Assembly (NCBI GenBank): GCA_016787785.1
Contig: JAEUTO010000005.1
Location: forward strand, 186,001-250,000
Reading direction: 5' to 3'
Length of the DNA: 64,000 nucleotides
DNA from: Bacteroidia bacterium
Lineage (GTDB): Bacteria > Bacteroidota > Bacteroidia > B-17B0 > Aurantibacillaceae
Both the position numbers and the translations under genes were made by a program. The notes under the pieces were generated by a model, which saw nothing but the letters and a program-made list of their open reading frames with translations, was not told where the DNA came from and made no database searches. Shown here in pieces: positions 17,152 through 26,345 of this stretch; the first letter of the stretch is position 1; every line of letters starts with the position of its first letter.

Positions 17152-18723
17152 TTGGCCGGTACAGCAAAATTAAAAATTGACGATCTTTTTGAGAATAAAT
17201 TTAAGATCGTAGACGTTCAAAAATTTATTTACTTTTTCCTTCTGTTTAATTGCATTCTTTTAGTTATTACCTTTAATCATCCCATTGGAGATTTTGGTAA
17301 TTACTATTACGGCAGCAGGTTTTGGAGAGAAGGCATTGATCCTTTAAAATTCTATCAAAGCATCCATTTTTTTAATTCCGAAATAAGACTTTATGAAAGT
17401 GGTGTGTTTTTTGAGAACTATACGCCGGTGCCTCCATTTTCATTGCTCTTTTACTGGCCCTTCACATTTTTAAAATTGTCGGTTGCCAAATTGCTTTTCA
17501 ATCTTTTAGGCCTTTTTGTATTCTGTTTTTCGCTACAACGACTTATAAAAACGTTGAGAGTAATTAGCCCAGCTTTTTATTTTCTTCCTGTTATTTTTTT
17601 GCAGCCGCTTTATTCTAATTTTCATCACGGACAAGCTTATTTATTAATAGCGGCTTTATTGTTTGAATTTTATATTGCCTTACAAAACAATAGAAAAATA
17701 ACCCCGGGCGTAATTATTGCGCTGTTGTTCTGTTTAAAGGTCTTTCCGGCATTTATTGCCGTTCTGTTTTTATTTAAAAAAGACTGGAAAGCCTTTGGCT
17801 GGACCATTTTGTTTACCAGCGCCATACTTTTATTGACCTATTTATTGGTTGGTGCAGAAGTGGTAAATTATTATTACCAGGATGTCTTTCCGCGTTTGGC
17901 TCTTAACGATGTAACAGCACCATTTTCTCATTTTAACCAGAGCTTTCACACTTTCTTATTAAATAGTTTTGTTTTTCATCCCTTTTTAAATCCCACGCCA
18001 CTGCTTAATGCTACACTAATAGCAGTTATTGCACAGGTGGTGTTTTATAGTTTTGTTTTTAGCCTGTTTATAAAAGTGGTTTTAAAACAAGATGTATTTG
18101 CGTCTTTTTTTATTTCTGTGTTAGTTTTGGTTTTAATAAATAAATACTCCACCGTGTATGGGTTGATTGTACTGTTTCCTTTCATTTTCTTTTTAAAAAA
18201 CATAAACATCAAAAAAATGGCTTTAATATGTTGTCTCTTATTCATTGCCTGTAATGTTCCAATTCATAAGTTGAGCAATTTACCGCTCCTATTACAATAC
18301 ACACGTGTATGGCTCTTAATAGCGGTATTTATTATTATAATGGTTGAATTTAAAACCGCATTTGATCTTAAATATTTTGTAGCCTGTTTGCTTATCTTTA
18401 TTTTACCCTCTATGGCTTTTTATAACTATAAAAGTGATAGCGTAAATGAGTTCAGATCAAAAACCGGTGTGGTTTACGATTTTAATGTAAGTCATGATCA
18501 TATTGATATGTATACCTGCATGGGTAATAGAGATACTTTAGAGCGGATAGCATTTGTCTCAAATAAAATAGATTCAACTACCTTTAGAAAAAATTATCCT
18601 GAACATTTATTGACGAATAAGGCTATTTTTGTAAATAATAAAGACCTTATATTTATGTCAGACGAAAATAGTGGTGTTGGTATGTATTATTTACAAGTAA
18701 TAAAACCTACACGAGTAGAATAA
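17152..18723 (+). CDS. GT87/DUF2029-like polytopic membrane glycosyltransferase
   Basis: A 523-residue protein with about ten to twelve hydrophobic spans. Features typical of the GT87 (DUF2029) C-type glycosyltransferases, which take sugars from polyprenyl-phosphate donors on the outer face of the membrane, are visible: the acidic first-loop segment GDFGNYYYGSRFW, YTPVPPFSLLFYWPF, HHGQAYLL and CLKVFPAF. The soluble C-terminus (about residues 425-523) carries no recognised fold. The start is TTG at 17152, 10 bases after the peptidase stop. Its stop overlaps the next ATG by one base (TAATG). It is the first gene of a nine-gene run ending at 27706. Confidence 0.75.
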   Translation: MAGTAKLKIDDLFENKFKIVDVQKFIYFFLLFNCILLVITFNHPIGDFGNYYYGSRFWREGIDPLKFYQSIHFFNSEIRLYESGVFFENYTPVPPFSLLFYWPFTFLKLSVAKLLFNLLGLFVFCFSLQRLIKTLRVISPAFYFLPVIFLQPLYSNFHHGQAYLLIAALLFEFYIALQNNRKITPGVIIALLFCLKVFPAFIAVLFLFKKDWKAFGWTILFTSAILLLTYLLVGAEVVNYYYQDVFPRLALNDVTAPFSHFNQSFHTFLLNSFVFHPFLNPTPLLNATLIAVIAQVVFYSFVFSLFIKVVLKQDVFASFFISVLVLVLINKYSTVYGLIVLFPFIFFLKNINIKKMALICCLLFIACNVPIHKLSNLPLLLQYTRVWLLIAVFIIIMVEFKTAFDLKYFVACLLIFILPSMAFYNYKSDSVNEFRSKTGVVYDFNVSHDHIDMYTCMGNRDTLERIAFVSNKIDSTTFRKNYPEHLLTNKAIFVNNKDLIFMSDENSGVGMYYLQVIKPTRVE

Positions 18724-19859
18724 TGAAACGAGCAAGTATATATTTTATTGGAATTATTTTTTTGTTTTTTTCCTGCAAAAAAGAAGCTGTGGTTGATAAT
18801 ACCATTAACCTTGAATTTACTAAGATCTACGAAATTGATAATTGGGAAAATGGCCGTGGTGGTTTATTATGGGCGCTTTCTTTTTTAGGTGCAGAATTAA
18901 GAAAAGACAGTTTAAATGCCGCTATCACGAGGTTAGACTCTACCAGGTTCAGTCTAGATCTTTCCAGAGTTGGTTTTTCTGCGCAAGCAGTAAGCGCATT
19001 AAAAATAATAAACGATTCACTTAAAAGAACAGAAGAATATAAAATTAAAAACTCGATCGATCTTGGGGCTTTTGTCTCATTGCTGTTAGGGAGTAGCGAA
19101 CACTATTACCGTATTACAGGTGTTGAAAGAACCTATGCAGAAAAATTAAATAAACATAAGGGCGAAGTTCCGATTGTTTTCCCTGTATCAAAGTCGGTGG
19201 TCTCAAAAAATACGCGGGTTTTAAAAGTGTATAATAAAGGTGCTTATACCAATTGGTTATTTATAGCCGAAGAAGGCGTTGGCGACATCAGCAAAAACGA
19301 ATTTAAAGTAAGTGCCTACGAAGTATTTGATATTATGCCAAATGGCCAATTGCGTTTTTCGGTTTACGATGTAGAAGGTAAGATAATGAATGGAAGCCCG
19401 CAAGCTATTAGCGAGGCCGGTAAGCCTGCTAAATGTTTATGGTGCCACGAAATTAATATTCAACCCCTTTTTGCAAATAACGATTCAATTTCTGGTTATA
19501 TCTCGCAAAGGCAGTATCTCAATTTAGTTAAAACACTAATGGATACATTGACGGCTGCCCGTAAAAAATTAAATAGCGATATTGATTATTCAAAAACACA
19601 GGATCATTCTTTGACTGAGCGTTTGTACGTTGGATATATGGAACCATCGCTCATGAAACTTTCTAAAGAATGGAATATTCCTGCAAAAGCATTGAAAGAT
19701 ATTTTGAAAAATAACCGTACACATAACTACCACGATTTTGAATTTTTTGGAGATATCTATTACCGCGATTCCATTATTCAATTTGCTCCCTTCAAAGCCG
19801 GTATTCCAATTTTTAGCGTAAGGGAGAATGATCCCCGGGAGCCAAATTTTATAAAATAA
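18723..19859 (+). CDS. lipoprotein with a single CxxCH (heme c-type) motif
   Basis: A 378-residue lipoprotein with lipobox FLFFSC (C18) followed by KKEA. Mid-protein KCLWCHEINIQPLF contains C238-x2-C241-H242, the covalent heme c attachment motif. Downstream Met residues (for example VGYMEPSLM) could serve as an axial ligand. No classic cytochrome c fold length is obvious around it, so binding of heme is an inference. The gene is coupled at both ends: it shares a base with the glycosyltransferase stop, and the flippase TTG follows its own stop directly. It might supply an electron-transfer or structural function in the envelope to the cluster. Confidence 0.7.
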   Translation: MKRASIYFIGIIFLFFSCKKEAVVDNTINLEFTKIYEIDNWENGRGGLLWALSFLGAELRKDSLNAAITRLDSTRFSLDLSRVGFSAQAVSALKIINDSLKRTEEYKIKNSIDLGAFVSLLLGSSEHYYRITGVERTYAEKLNKHKGEVPIVFPVSKSVVSKNTRVLKVYNKGAYTNWLFIAEEGVGDISKNEFKVSAYEVFDIMPNGQLRFSVYDVEGKIMNGSPQAISEAGKPAKCLWCHEINIQPLFANNDSISGYISQRQYLNLVKTLMDTLTAARKKLNSDIDYSKTQDHSLTERLYVGYMEPSLMKLSKEWNIPAKALKDILKNNRTHNYHDFEFFGDIYYRDSIIQFAPFKAGIPIFSVRENDPREPNFIK

Positions 19860-21026
19860 TTGAAGGTACTGAATTCAAATACGGGCATTGTTTTTTCAAA
19901 TACAATAAGAGGCGTTTCCTCTTCTTTATTGAATGCCTTTGTTTGTTTCGCCTTTACTGCGCTTAATTTGCAGCTAGATCTTAAAGACTTCGTTATTTTT
20001 TTTACTGGTAGCAATTTATTATTGATCGTTTTTAATTGGGGCTTAAGAGACTACAGCGTTAAATTATTTACGTCAGAATCAGATACAAGAAATATATTTT
20101 CAAAATTATTTTCATTAAGGGTCGCTTTGTATTTTGTGTTGGGGATAGTTCTCGTTTTTCTTCCCCTTAAATTAATCTTATTGGTTTTTATCCTGGCCTT
20201 TTCTTTTTTTAAATCAATTAATAATACCATTGAGGCTTTTTCCACTTCGAGGAATAAAAATGTAGGATTTGCTTTTATCGATATCCTTTCACTTTCTGTT
20301 TTGGTTATCGCGTATATAATGAATTTTAACTTTACGTCCCTCTCAGTTTTTATTTTAATTACCGCATCCGAAATAGTAAAGGTCGTTTGTGGCCTTCTTA
20401 TATTCAATAAAGAAATTTCGTTGCGACTTATAAATCCCTTTCCTTTTTTAAAAGAAACAATAAATTATTTTTTAGTTGCCTTTTTTGCTTTCCTGCTTTC
20501 AAAGGTCGATTTTTATATTTCTTCATTTTATTTGGGCGCAAAAGATCTTATCAATTATCATATTTATAGCAGCTTAATAGGTTTATCGCAAATAATAATT
20601 ACGTCTTTTTTTTCGCGGCAAATGGTAAACTGGTTCAAATCAAAAGAAGATAAATTTAATGTGGATATGAAGCGCTTTGCTTTTGTTTCCTTTGTTTTAT
20701 CGCTTTTGGCATTACCTTGTTTTTATTTTATCACTTTATATTTTTACAAATTCAACATTTCCGTTACTATGTTGGCGTTGGTATTTTTTAACTTGTTTAT
20801 TTTCTCATTTACGCTACTGGAAATATACTTGTACACACATCAAAATAAGCACCGCGTTATTTTAACAGGTGTGCTTTTCTGTTCTTTCATTAATATTGCT
20901 CTATCCTTCATTATTATCAGCTATTTTGCAGTAATAGGCGCAATTTTAGCAAACATTATAAGCCTATTTGCACTATATTTATACTTTAAAATTGTTGCTA
21001 AACACCGTTTCAAAAATGGCTCTTAA
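19860..21026 (+). CDS. Wzx-like oligosaccharide flippase family membrane protein
   Basis: A 388-residue protein with about ten to twelve hydrophobic spans and few charged residues except in short loops. This matches the polysaccharide (PST/Wzx) branch of the MOP flippase superfamily, which moves lipid-linked oligosaccharides to the outer leaflet. N-terminal FSNTIRGVSSSLLNAFVCF and the internal repeat-like helical pairs fit. The start is TTG immediately after the previous stop. Its 3' end overlaps the next gene by 11 bases. It could also be an exporter of another lipid-linked product of the neighbouring enzymes. Confidence 0.7.
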   Translation: MKVLNSNTGIVFSNTIRGVSSSLLNAFVCFAFTALNLQLDLKDFVIFFTGSNLLLIVFNWGLRDYSVKLFTSESDTRNIFSKLFSLRVALYFVLGIVLVFLPLKLILLVFILAFSFFKSINNTIEAFSTSRNKNVGFAFIDILSLSVLVIAYIMNFNFTSLSVFILITASEIVKVVCGLLIFNKEISLRLINPFPFLKETINYFLVAFFAFLLSKVDFYISSFYLGAKDLINYHIYSSLIGLSQIIITSFFSRQMVNWFKSKEDKFNVDMKRFAFVSFVLSLLALPCFYFITLYFYKFNISVTMLALVFFNLFIFSFTLLEIYLYTHQNKHRVILTGVLFCSFINIALSFIIISYFAVIGAILANIISLFALYLYFKIVAKHRFKNGS

Positions 21027-22518
21027 TATATTGTTATTTAACCCTCGAAGTGCCAGGTCAAAACCCAGGATACCCAACAGTATTTTGCAGGTGGCGGCAT
21101 CTATTGAGGGAAAGCATAACTATATTATTGTTGATGGCAATATGGAGAGTGATCCTGAGCAGGTTATTTTAAATTATTTCTCAAACCAAAAAATAGACGT
21201 TTTTGCAAGTACGGTAATGCCGGGCCCCCAGCTAAAACAAGCTATTCCGTTTTCTATCAAATTAAAAAAATTATACCCCAACTTAAAAATTGTTTGGGGA
21301 GGTTATTTCCCTTCCAACCAACCGGAGCCGGTTTTAAATTCGGGTTTTGTAGATGTCATTATTAATGGCATGGGCGATATTTGTTTTCCTATGGTTTTAG
21401 AAGCATTCGAAAATAATACGGGTTTAGAGGATATCCCCAATATAATATATAAAAAAGAGGGCAAAATTATTTCTGCCAAAAAGGACCAGATCTATGATCT
21501 TGATACTTTACCAGCATTACCCTATAAGAAACTTAACGAGTTTTATGACATAAAAAAATATTTAGGCAAAACGTATTTGGGCACAAAAACAATTGCGTAC
21601 CATAGCAGTTTTGGTTGCCCTTTTACCTGCTCGTTCTGTGGTGTTGTACCAATATATAATGCGCGCTGGAAAGGAAAATCGGCGAAAGCAATTTACGACG
21701 ACATTCTTTTTTTAAAGAATAATTTTGGCGGTAATGCTATTGAGTTTCACGACAACAATTTTTTTGTGTCAGAAAAACGTACAGTTGAATTCAGCAATCT
21801 AATTAAGAATGAAGGGATGATCTGGTGGGGCGAAGGAAGGATTGATACCATTGACAAATACAAAGATGAAAGCCTGGCATTAATGCGAGAGGCCGGTTGC
21901 AAAATGATATTTTTTGGTGCAGAAACAGGAAACGACACGGTTTTAAAGGCCATGGATAAAGGTGGTACACAAACCGGCGAACAAATAATAAGATTTGCAG
22001 AACGTATTGCGAAATTTGATATTATTCCCGAATATTCTTTTGTATTGGGAATGCCGGGATCGGATGAGGCGCTGGTAAATAAACAAATTGATGAGGATAT
22101 TGAATTCATTAAAAAGATCAAAAAAGTAAATCCGGCTACAGAAATAATTATTTATTTGTATAGCCCGGTTCCAACAAAGGGTTCTGAATTATACAACATG
22201 GTTACTAGCACCGGTTTTAAATTTCCGGAGAAGTTGGAAGACTGGATCTCGCCACACTGGGAAAATTTTGATCTGCGTAAAAATCCGCTTACACCCTGGC
22301 TTAAGCCTTACATGATCGATAAGATCAAAAATTTTGAAACGGTAATCAATGGCGTTTATCCAACAGTTTCGGATATACGTTTAAAGAACTGGCAGCGTAG
22401 CTTTTTAAAAACATATACCAGTTTGCGATACAAAACGGGTTTTTATAATTTTCCATACGAAATTAAAGCACTCCAAAAGATCTGGAACTACCGCCAACCT
22501 GAAATAGAAGGTTTTTAA
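21016..22518 (+). CDS. B12-binding-type radical SAM protein (first)
   Basis: A 500-residue enzyme with an N-terminal Rossmann-like cobalamin-binding-type domain (residues about 1-125, ending in IVWGGYFPS) and a radical SAM domain. The cluster motif is C201-PFT-C205-SF-C208 (FGCPFTCSFCG). Further typical blocks are FHDNNFFV, WWGEGRIDTI, MIFFGAETGN and EYSFVLGMPGS. The DxHxxG base-off cobalamin motif is not visible, as in many of this class. Family members perform C-methylations, ring formations or other radical steps. I chose ATG 21016 (MALNILLFNPRS) over 20968 because conserved homology begins there. The stop overlaps the methyltransferase start by one base. Confidence 0.85.
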   Translation: MALNILLFNPRSARSKPRIPNSILQVAASIEGKHNYIIVDGNMESDPEQVILNYFSNQKIDVFASTVMPGPQLKQAIPFSIKLKKLYPNLKIVWGGYFPSNQPEPVLNSGFVDVIINGMGDICFPMVLEAFENNTGLEDIPNIIYKKEGKIISAKKDQIYDLDTLPALPYKKLNEFYDIKKYLGKTYLGTKTIAYHSSFGCPFTCSFCGVVPIYNARWKGKSAKAIYDDILFLKNNFGGNAIEFHDNNFFVSEKRTVEFSNLIKNEGMIWWGEGRIDTIDKYKDESLALMREAGCKMIFFGAETGNDTVLKAMDKGGTQTGEQIIRFAERIAKFDIIPEYSFVLGMPGSDEALVNKQIDEDIEFIKKIKKVNPATEIIIYLYSPVPTKGSELYNMVTSTGFKFPEKLEDWISPHWENFDLRKNPLTPWLKPYMIDKIKNFETVINGVYPTVSDIRLKNWQRSFLKTYTSLRYKTGFYNFPYEIKALQKIWNYRQPEIEGF

Positions 22519-23195
22519 TGTTAGATCGTTTACATAAAAAAACGTACGATGTTTTTATACAACCTTTTTTAAAACTCTATTTAAAAAAAGCAAGATCGTT
22601 TACCTACCACGGTATCAACTTAAAGATCTATCCCGGCGTTTTTCATCCTGCTTATTTTTTTAGCTCTACCTTTTTTGCAGAATTTATTCAGAACCTTGAT
22701 CTTAATAATAAAAAGGTTTGCGAGGTGGGCGCCGGTTCGGGATTATTGAGTTTTATTGCACTAAAAAAAGGAGCCGCTGTTTGTAGTTTTGATATTAGCT
22801 CCACTGCTGTAAATGGTATCAAAGAAAATCTCAAATACAATTTTCCTGAAGCCAAAAATTTTGAGGTTTATCTATCCGATCTGTTTGATTCTGTTCCTGA
22901 GAATAAATTCGATCTTCTTTTTATAAATCCACCTTATTTTTTTAACGATCCTCAAAACGAAGGCGCATTTGCCTGGTATTGTGGTAAAAATGGAGAGTAT
23001 TTCGAGAAATTATTCGCACAATTAGGTAAATATTCACTGCCATCTTCTCAAATATTCATGTCTTTGGCCGATAATTGCGACCTGGAGAGGATCAACGCAA
23101 TAGCAAAAAAGCATAATTATTTGTTAAACCTTGTAACCGAAAAGAAAATAAAGTGGGAAAAAAACTTTATCTTTAAAGTTATAAAGGATACATGA
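22518..23195 (+). CDS. class I SAM methyltransferase with NPPY motif
   Basis: A 225-residue methyltransferase. Motif I is CEVGAGSG (68-75) and motif IV is INPPYFF (NPPY at 137-140). NPPY is the signature of enzymes that methylate planar nitrogen, as in HemK/PrmC and RNA or DNA N-methyltransferases, so the target may be an amide or base nitrogen. The cluster setting instead suggests a small-molecule or glycan substrate. It is coupled to the radical SAM gene before it and overlaps the next gene by 4 bases. Length and layout resemble PrmC-like proteins without the N-terminal helical domain. Confidence 0.8.
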   Translation: MLDRLHKKTYDVFIQPFLKLYLKKARSFTYHGINLKIYPGVFHPAYFFSSTFFAEFIQNLDLNNKKVCEVGAGSGLLSFIALKKGAAVCSFDISSTAVNGIKENLKYNFPEAKNFEVYLSDLFDSVPENKFDLLFINPPYFFNDPQNEGAFAWYCGKNGEYFEKLFAQLGKYSLPSSQIFMSLADNCDLERINAIAKKHNYLLNLVTEKKIKWEKNFIFKVIKDT

Positions 23196-24118
23196 TAGCA
23201 GTAGATTTAGATAAGGTGACTTTAACCAAAGGTCAGTTTGCAGTGTATAGCTGCCTATGCTATTTTGATGTGTTTAAATATCCCGTAAAGCCAAATCAAA
23301 TATTCGATTTCGTCAATTTTAAAACCACACAAACGCAGGTTAATTTGATCCTTAACGAACTGGTGGAGCTTAAAATGATAGCGGAAGCAGATGGCTATTA
23401 TTTTTTAGAAAAAGCCAATGCTGATTTTATTGCAAAACGTTCTGATTCAGAAAAAAGATTTCTGGAAAAACAAAAGGTAATTAAGCGTTACGCTAACTTT
23501 ATTTCGCGTTTTCCTTTTGTTGAGTCGGTTTGTATTTCGGGCTCATGTTCAAAAGGATTATTGGAAGATGATGGAGATATAGATTATTTCATCATCACAT
23601 CCCCAAATAAATTATGGCTATGCCGTTCTATTTTAATTGCTTTTAAAAAGATCTTTCTTTTTAACTCAAAAAAATATTTTTGCGTTAATTATTTGGTTGA
23701 TTCAAATAACCTCGAGATCCCTGATAAAAATATTTTTGTAGCTACCGAGGTAAGAACGCTTGTGCCAATTACCAATAAAGCCTTGTTTGAAAAATTTCTT
23801 GATGTAAATAACTGGACAAAAGAATTTCTACCAAACAAACAGGCGTATGATTCAACTTTCTTAAAAGAAAAAAAAGCAACCAAGTACTTTTTCAAACTAG
23901 TAGAAGTTTTATTTGGCGGTAAACTTGGCGATAAGTTGGATAAAAAATGTTTTGAACTTACGCTTTCGTCCTGGCAAAAAAAATTCCCTAACTTTTCTAA
24001 AGAAGATTTTGACCTAAATTTACGCAGTCGAAAAAATGTTTCAAAACATCACCCGCGCGGCTATCAAAAAAAGGTGTTAGCAGAATTGAATTTGCGCCTT
24101 GAAAAGATAAATTGTTGA
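23192..24118 (+). CDS. nucleotidyltransferase-fold protein with N-terminal winged-helix-like region
   Basis: A 308-residue protein. Residues about 10-75 (GQFAVYSCLCYFDVFKYPV ... LNELVELKMIAEADGYYFL) look like a winged-helix domain. A polymerase-beta-type nucleotidyltransferase core follows: G117-S118 in CISGSCSKG and the metal-binding pair D129/D131 in DGDIDYFII. The third acidic residue is not certain. Such proteins add nucleotidyl groups to small molecules, proteins or RNA. Its place among radical SAM and methyltransferase genes suggests activation or tailoring of the cluster's product. It overlaps the methyltransferase by 4 bases and precedes the next radical SAM gene by 9. Confidence 0.7.
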   Translation: MIAVDLDKVTLTKGQFAVYSCLCYFDVFKYPVKPNQIFDFVNFKTTQTQVNLILNELVELKMIAEADGYYFLEKANADFIAKRSDSEKRFLEKQKVIKRYANFISRFPFVESVCISGSCSKGLLEDDGDIDYFIITSPNKLWLCRSILIAFKKIFLFNSKKYFCVNYLVDSNNLEIPDKNIFVATEVRTLVPITNKALFEKFLDVNNWTKEFLPNKQAYDSTFLKEKKATKYFFKLVEVLFGGKLGDKLDKKCFELTLSSWQKKFPNFSKEDFDLNLRSRKNVSKHHPRGYQKKVLAELNLRLEKINC

Positions 24119-24127
24119 TTTCATAAA

Positions 24128-25576
24128 ATGAAAGTCCTTTTTACACATTCGTATTTCCTGCATTTTGATAATAAACAATTAAAAACGAAGACGCCTTTTG
24201 CGCCCCTGGCAACACTTTATGCCGCTTCCGTTTTAAGAGAAAATGGATACGAAGTAAAATTAGCCGATCTTCAATTTGCTACTTCGCCCGATGCTATTAA
24301 ACAACATTTAGAAAGTTTTAAACCGGATGTATTTGTAATTTATGACGATTCGTTCAACTACTTAACTAAAATGTGTTTAACCAATATGCGCGAAGCTGCT
24401 TTCAACATGCAGAAATTAGCAAAAGCATATAATATCCCGGTTATTGTTTCGTCATCTGACGCTACTGATCACCTCGAAAAATATTTTTCTAATAATGCAG
24501 ACTATATTATTATTGGCGAAGCAGAACAAACACTTTTAGAACTAATAAATGGTTTAAAACAAAAAAATAGTTTTGATCCGGCTTTAATAAATGGTCTAGC
24601 GTATTCTTCAGAAAATAAGATCATTAAAACTCCGCCGCGGCTAGTATTAAAAAACCTTGATCAGTTGCCTTTACCGGCCTGGGACCTTGTAGATATTACA
24701 AATTACAAAAGCGCATGGCTTTCAGGACACGGTTTCTTTTCAATTAATTTTGTTACTACGCGTGGTTGTCCATACAAATGTAACTGGTGCGCAAAACCGG
24801 TTTATGGTAACAGATACAATTCGCATTCGCCACAAAATGTAGCTAAACAAATTAAACACTTGCAAGCCCAATTTGGCTTTACGCACATTTGGTTTGCCGA
24901 TGATATTTTTGGATTAAAACCAAATTGGTTAAAAGAATTTAATGAGTCAATTAAAGAACTAAATATAAAGATCAAATATAAAATTCAAAGTCGCGCCGAT
25001 CTTTTATTGGAAGATGAAAATATAAGATACCTTGCAGAATCGGGTTGTGAAGAAGTTTGGATAGGCGCTGAAAGTGGTTCGCAAAAGATATTGGATGCTA
25101 TGGATAAGGGAACGACCATAGAACAAATAAAGGAAGCCACACTACTTCTTAAAAAACACAGCATAAAACCTTGTTTCTTTTTGCAGTTTGGTTATACCGG
25201 CGAATTAATTGCTGATATAGAGAAAACCATTTCAATGGTAGACGAATTAAAACCACACGATATTGGTATTTCGGTTTCTTATCCATTGCCGGGTACAAAA
25301 TTTTACGAAAACGTAAAACAAGATCTGGTAGCAAAACAAAATTGGAAAGATTCTGACGACCTGCACCTGATGTTTAACAGTACTTATAAAGCAAATTTTT
25401 ACCGCTATTTACAACGCTTTGTCCATTATAAATTCAGAGGGCAACAAGCAAAGGACCTTATCAAAAAAGGAACGATCAATAAAAGAAGTTTACTAAGGCC
25501 GTATTATTTATTTAAACAACAAAGCCTTAAAAAGAAATTAGAAAAATTAGAACCCAATGCAAGTAGCCTCATTTGA
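24128..25576 (+). CDS. B12-binding-type radical SAM protein (second)
   Basis: A 482-residue protein built like the first: an N-terminal cobalamin-binding-type domain (KVLFTHSYFLHF ... YIIIGEAEQTLLELI), then the radical SAM motif C214-PYK-C218-NW-C221 in TTRGCPYKCNWC, IWFADDIFGLKP, SRADLLLED, EVWIGAESGSQKILDAMDKG and the C-terminal HDIGISVSYPLPGTKFYENV. It is clearly paralogous to the third (26342): both keep FAPLATLYAAS/VPLGILYISA and GAESGSQKI at matching positions. Its 3' end overlaps the following methyltransferase by 20 bases. Confidence 0.87.
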   Translation: MKVLFTHSYFLHFDNKQLKTKTPFAPLATLYAASVLRENGYEVKLADLQFATSPDAIKQHLESFKPDVFVIYDDSFNYLTKMCLTNMREAAFNMQKLAKAYNIPVIVSSSDATDHLEKYFSNNADYIIIGEAEQTLLELINGLKQKNSFDPALINGLAYSSENKIIKTPPRLVLKNLDQLPLPAWDLVDITNYKSAWLSGHGFFSINFVTTRGCPYKCNWCAKPVYGNRYNSHSPQNVAKQIKHLQAQFGFTHIWFADDIFGLKPNWLKEFNESIKELNIKIKYKIQSRADLLLEDENIRYLAESGCEEVWIGAESGSQKILDAMDKGTTIEQIKEATLLLKKHSIKPCFFLQFGYTGELIADIEKTISMVDELKPHDIGISVSYPLPGTKFYENVKQDLVAKQNWKDSDDLHLMFNSTYKANFYRYLQRFVHYKFRGQQAKDLIKKGTINKRSLLRPYYLFKQQSLKKKLEKLEPNASSLI

Positions 25577-26345
25577 TAGTTATGCCGAGCTCTACGATGA
25601 GCATTTTACCTATTCTCCCATTGGTTTGCTTCAAAGGGAAATGGTCTATTCACATTTGATCCCTTTATTAAATAAAGAAAAAAATGTGCTTGAATTGAAT
25701 TGTGGAACCGGTTACGATGCCTTTGAAATTGCCAGACAGGTAAATTCAATTTTGGCTACTGATGTGTCTCCAAAAATGATCGAACAATGCCGGACAAAAA
25801 AACGGGAGGAAAAAACCGCCAATATTGATTTCGAAAAAAAATCAATACAGTCGCTTGAACCGGAGCTTAAAAATAAAAATTTTATTTTTTCGAATTTTGG
25901 AGGATTGAATTGCATTTCGCCAAACGATCTGAATGATCTTTCAATAAAATGCAATTTACTTTTAGAAAAAGAGGCAGATCTTTTTTTTGTGATCATGGGA
26001 AGGAAATGTATTTGGGAAAGACTATATTTTACTTTAAAATCCAGAAAGAAAGACGCGAACCGCAGGAAATTGACGCAAGGCGTTACTGCGCATAATAACG
26101 ATACGGAATTTAAGATCTGGTATTATTCTCCAAAGGAAATTCAACAGGTATTTGGCCCTAATTTTAAAATTCAAACACTTGCCGGCGTTGGTTTATTTGT
26201 GCCTCCTTCTTATTTAAATCCCTTTTTTAGAAATAAGAAAGCACTACTTTCACTTTTTAATGGTCTTGATAAAGTATTTTGTAAATTTAGTTGGACCGCT
26301 GATCATGCAGATCATTACATATTGCATTTAAAGAAAGTAAGTTGA
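25557..26345 (+). CDS. class I SAM methyltransferase
   Basis: A 262-residue methyltransferase with motif I VLELNCGTGYDA (44-55) and ATDVSPKMIEQC just after it, typical of the UbiE/Methyltransf_11 group acting on small molecules, lipids or sugars. It begins SFDSYAELYDEHF, also usual for this group. The start lies inside the end of the preceding radical SAM gene, and the stop TGA overlaps the next start TTG (TTGA), so it is translated together with both radical SAM neighbours. Confidence 0.82.
   Translation: MQVASFDSYAELYDEHFTYSPIGLLQREMVYSHLIPLLNKEKNVLELNCGTGYDAFEIARQVNSILATDVSPKMIEQCRTKKREEKTANIDFEKKSIQSLEPELKNKNFIFSNFGGLNCISPNDLNDLSIKCNLLLEKEADLFFVIMGRKCIWERLYFTLKSRKKDANRRKLTQGVTAHNNDTEFKIWYYSPKEIQQVFGPNFKIQTLAGVGLFVPPSYLNPFFRNKKALLSLFNGLDKVFCKFSWTADHADHYILHLKKVS

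Noticed and set aside
20960-24130. Cobalamin riboswitch for the B12-type radical SAM genes
   Set aside because: Genes overlap or are separated by at most 10 bases, leaving no room, and no B12-box-like sequence was noticed upstream of 17152.
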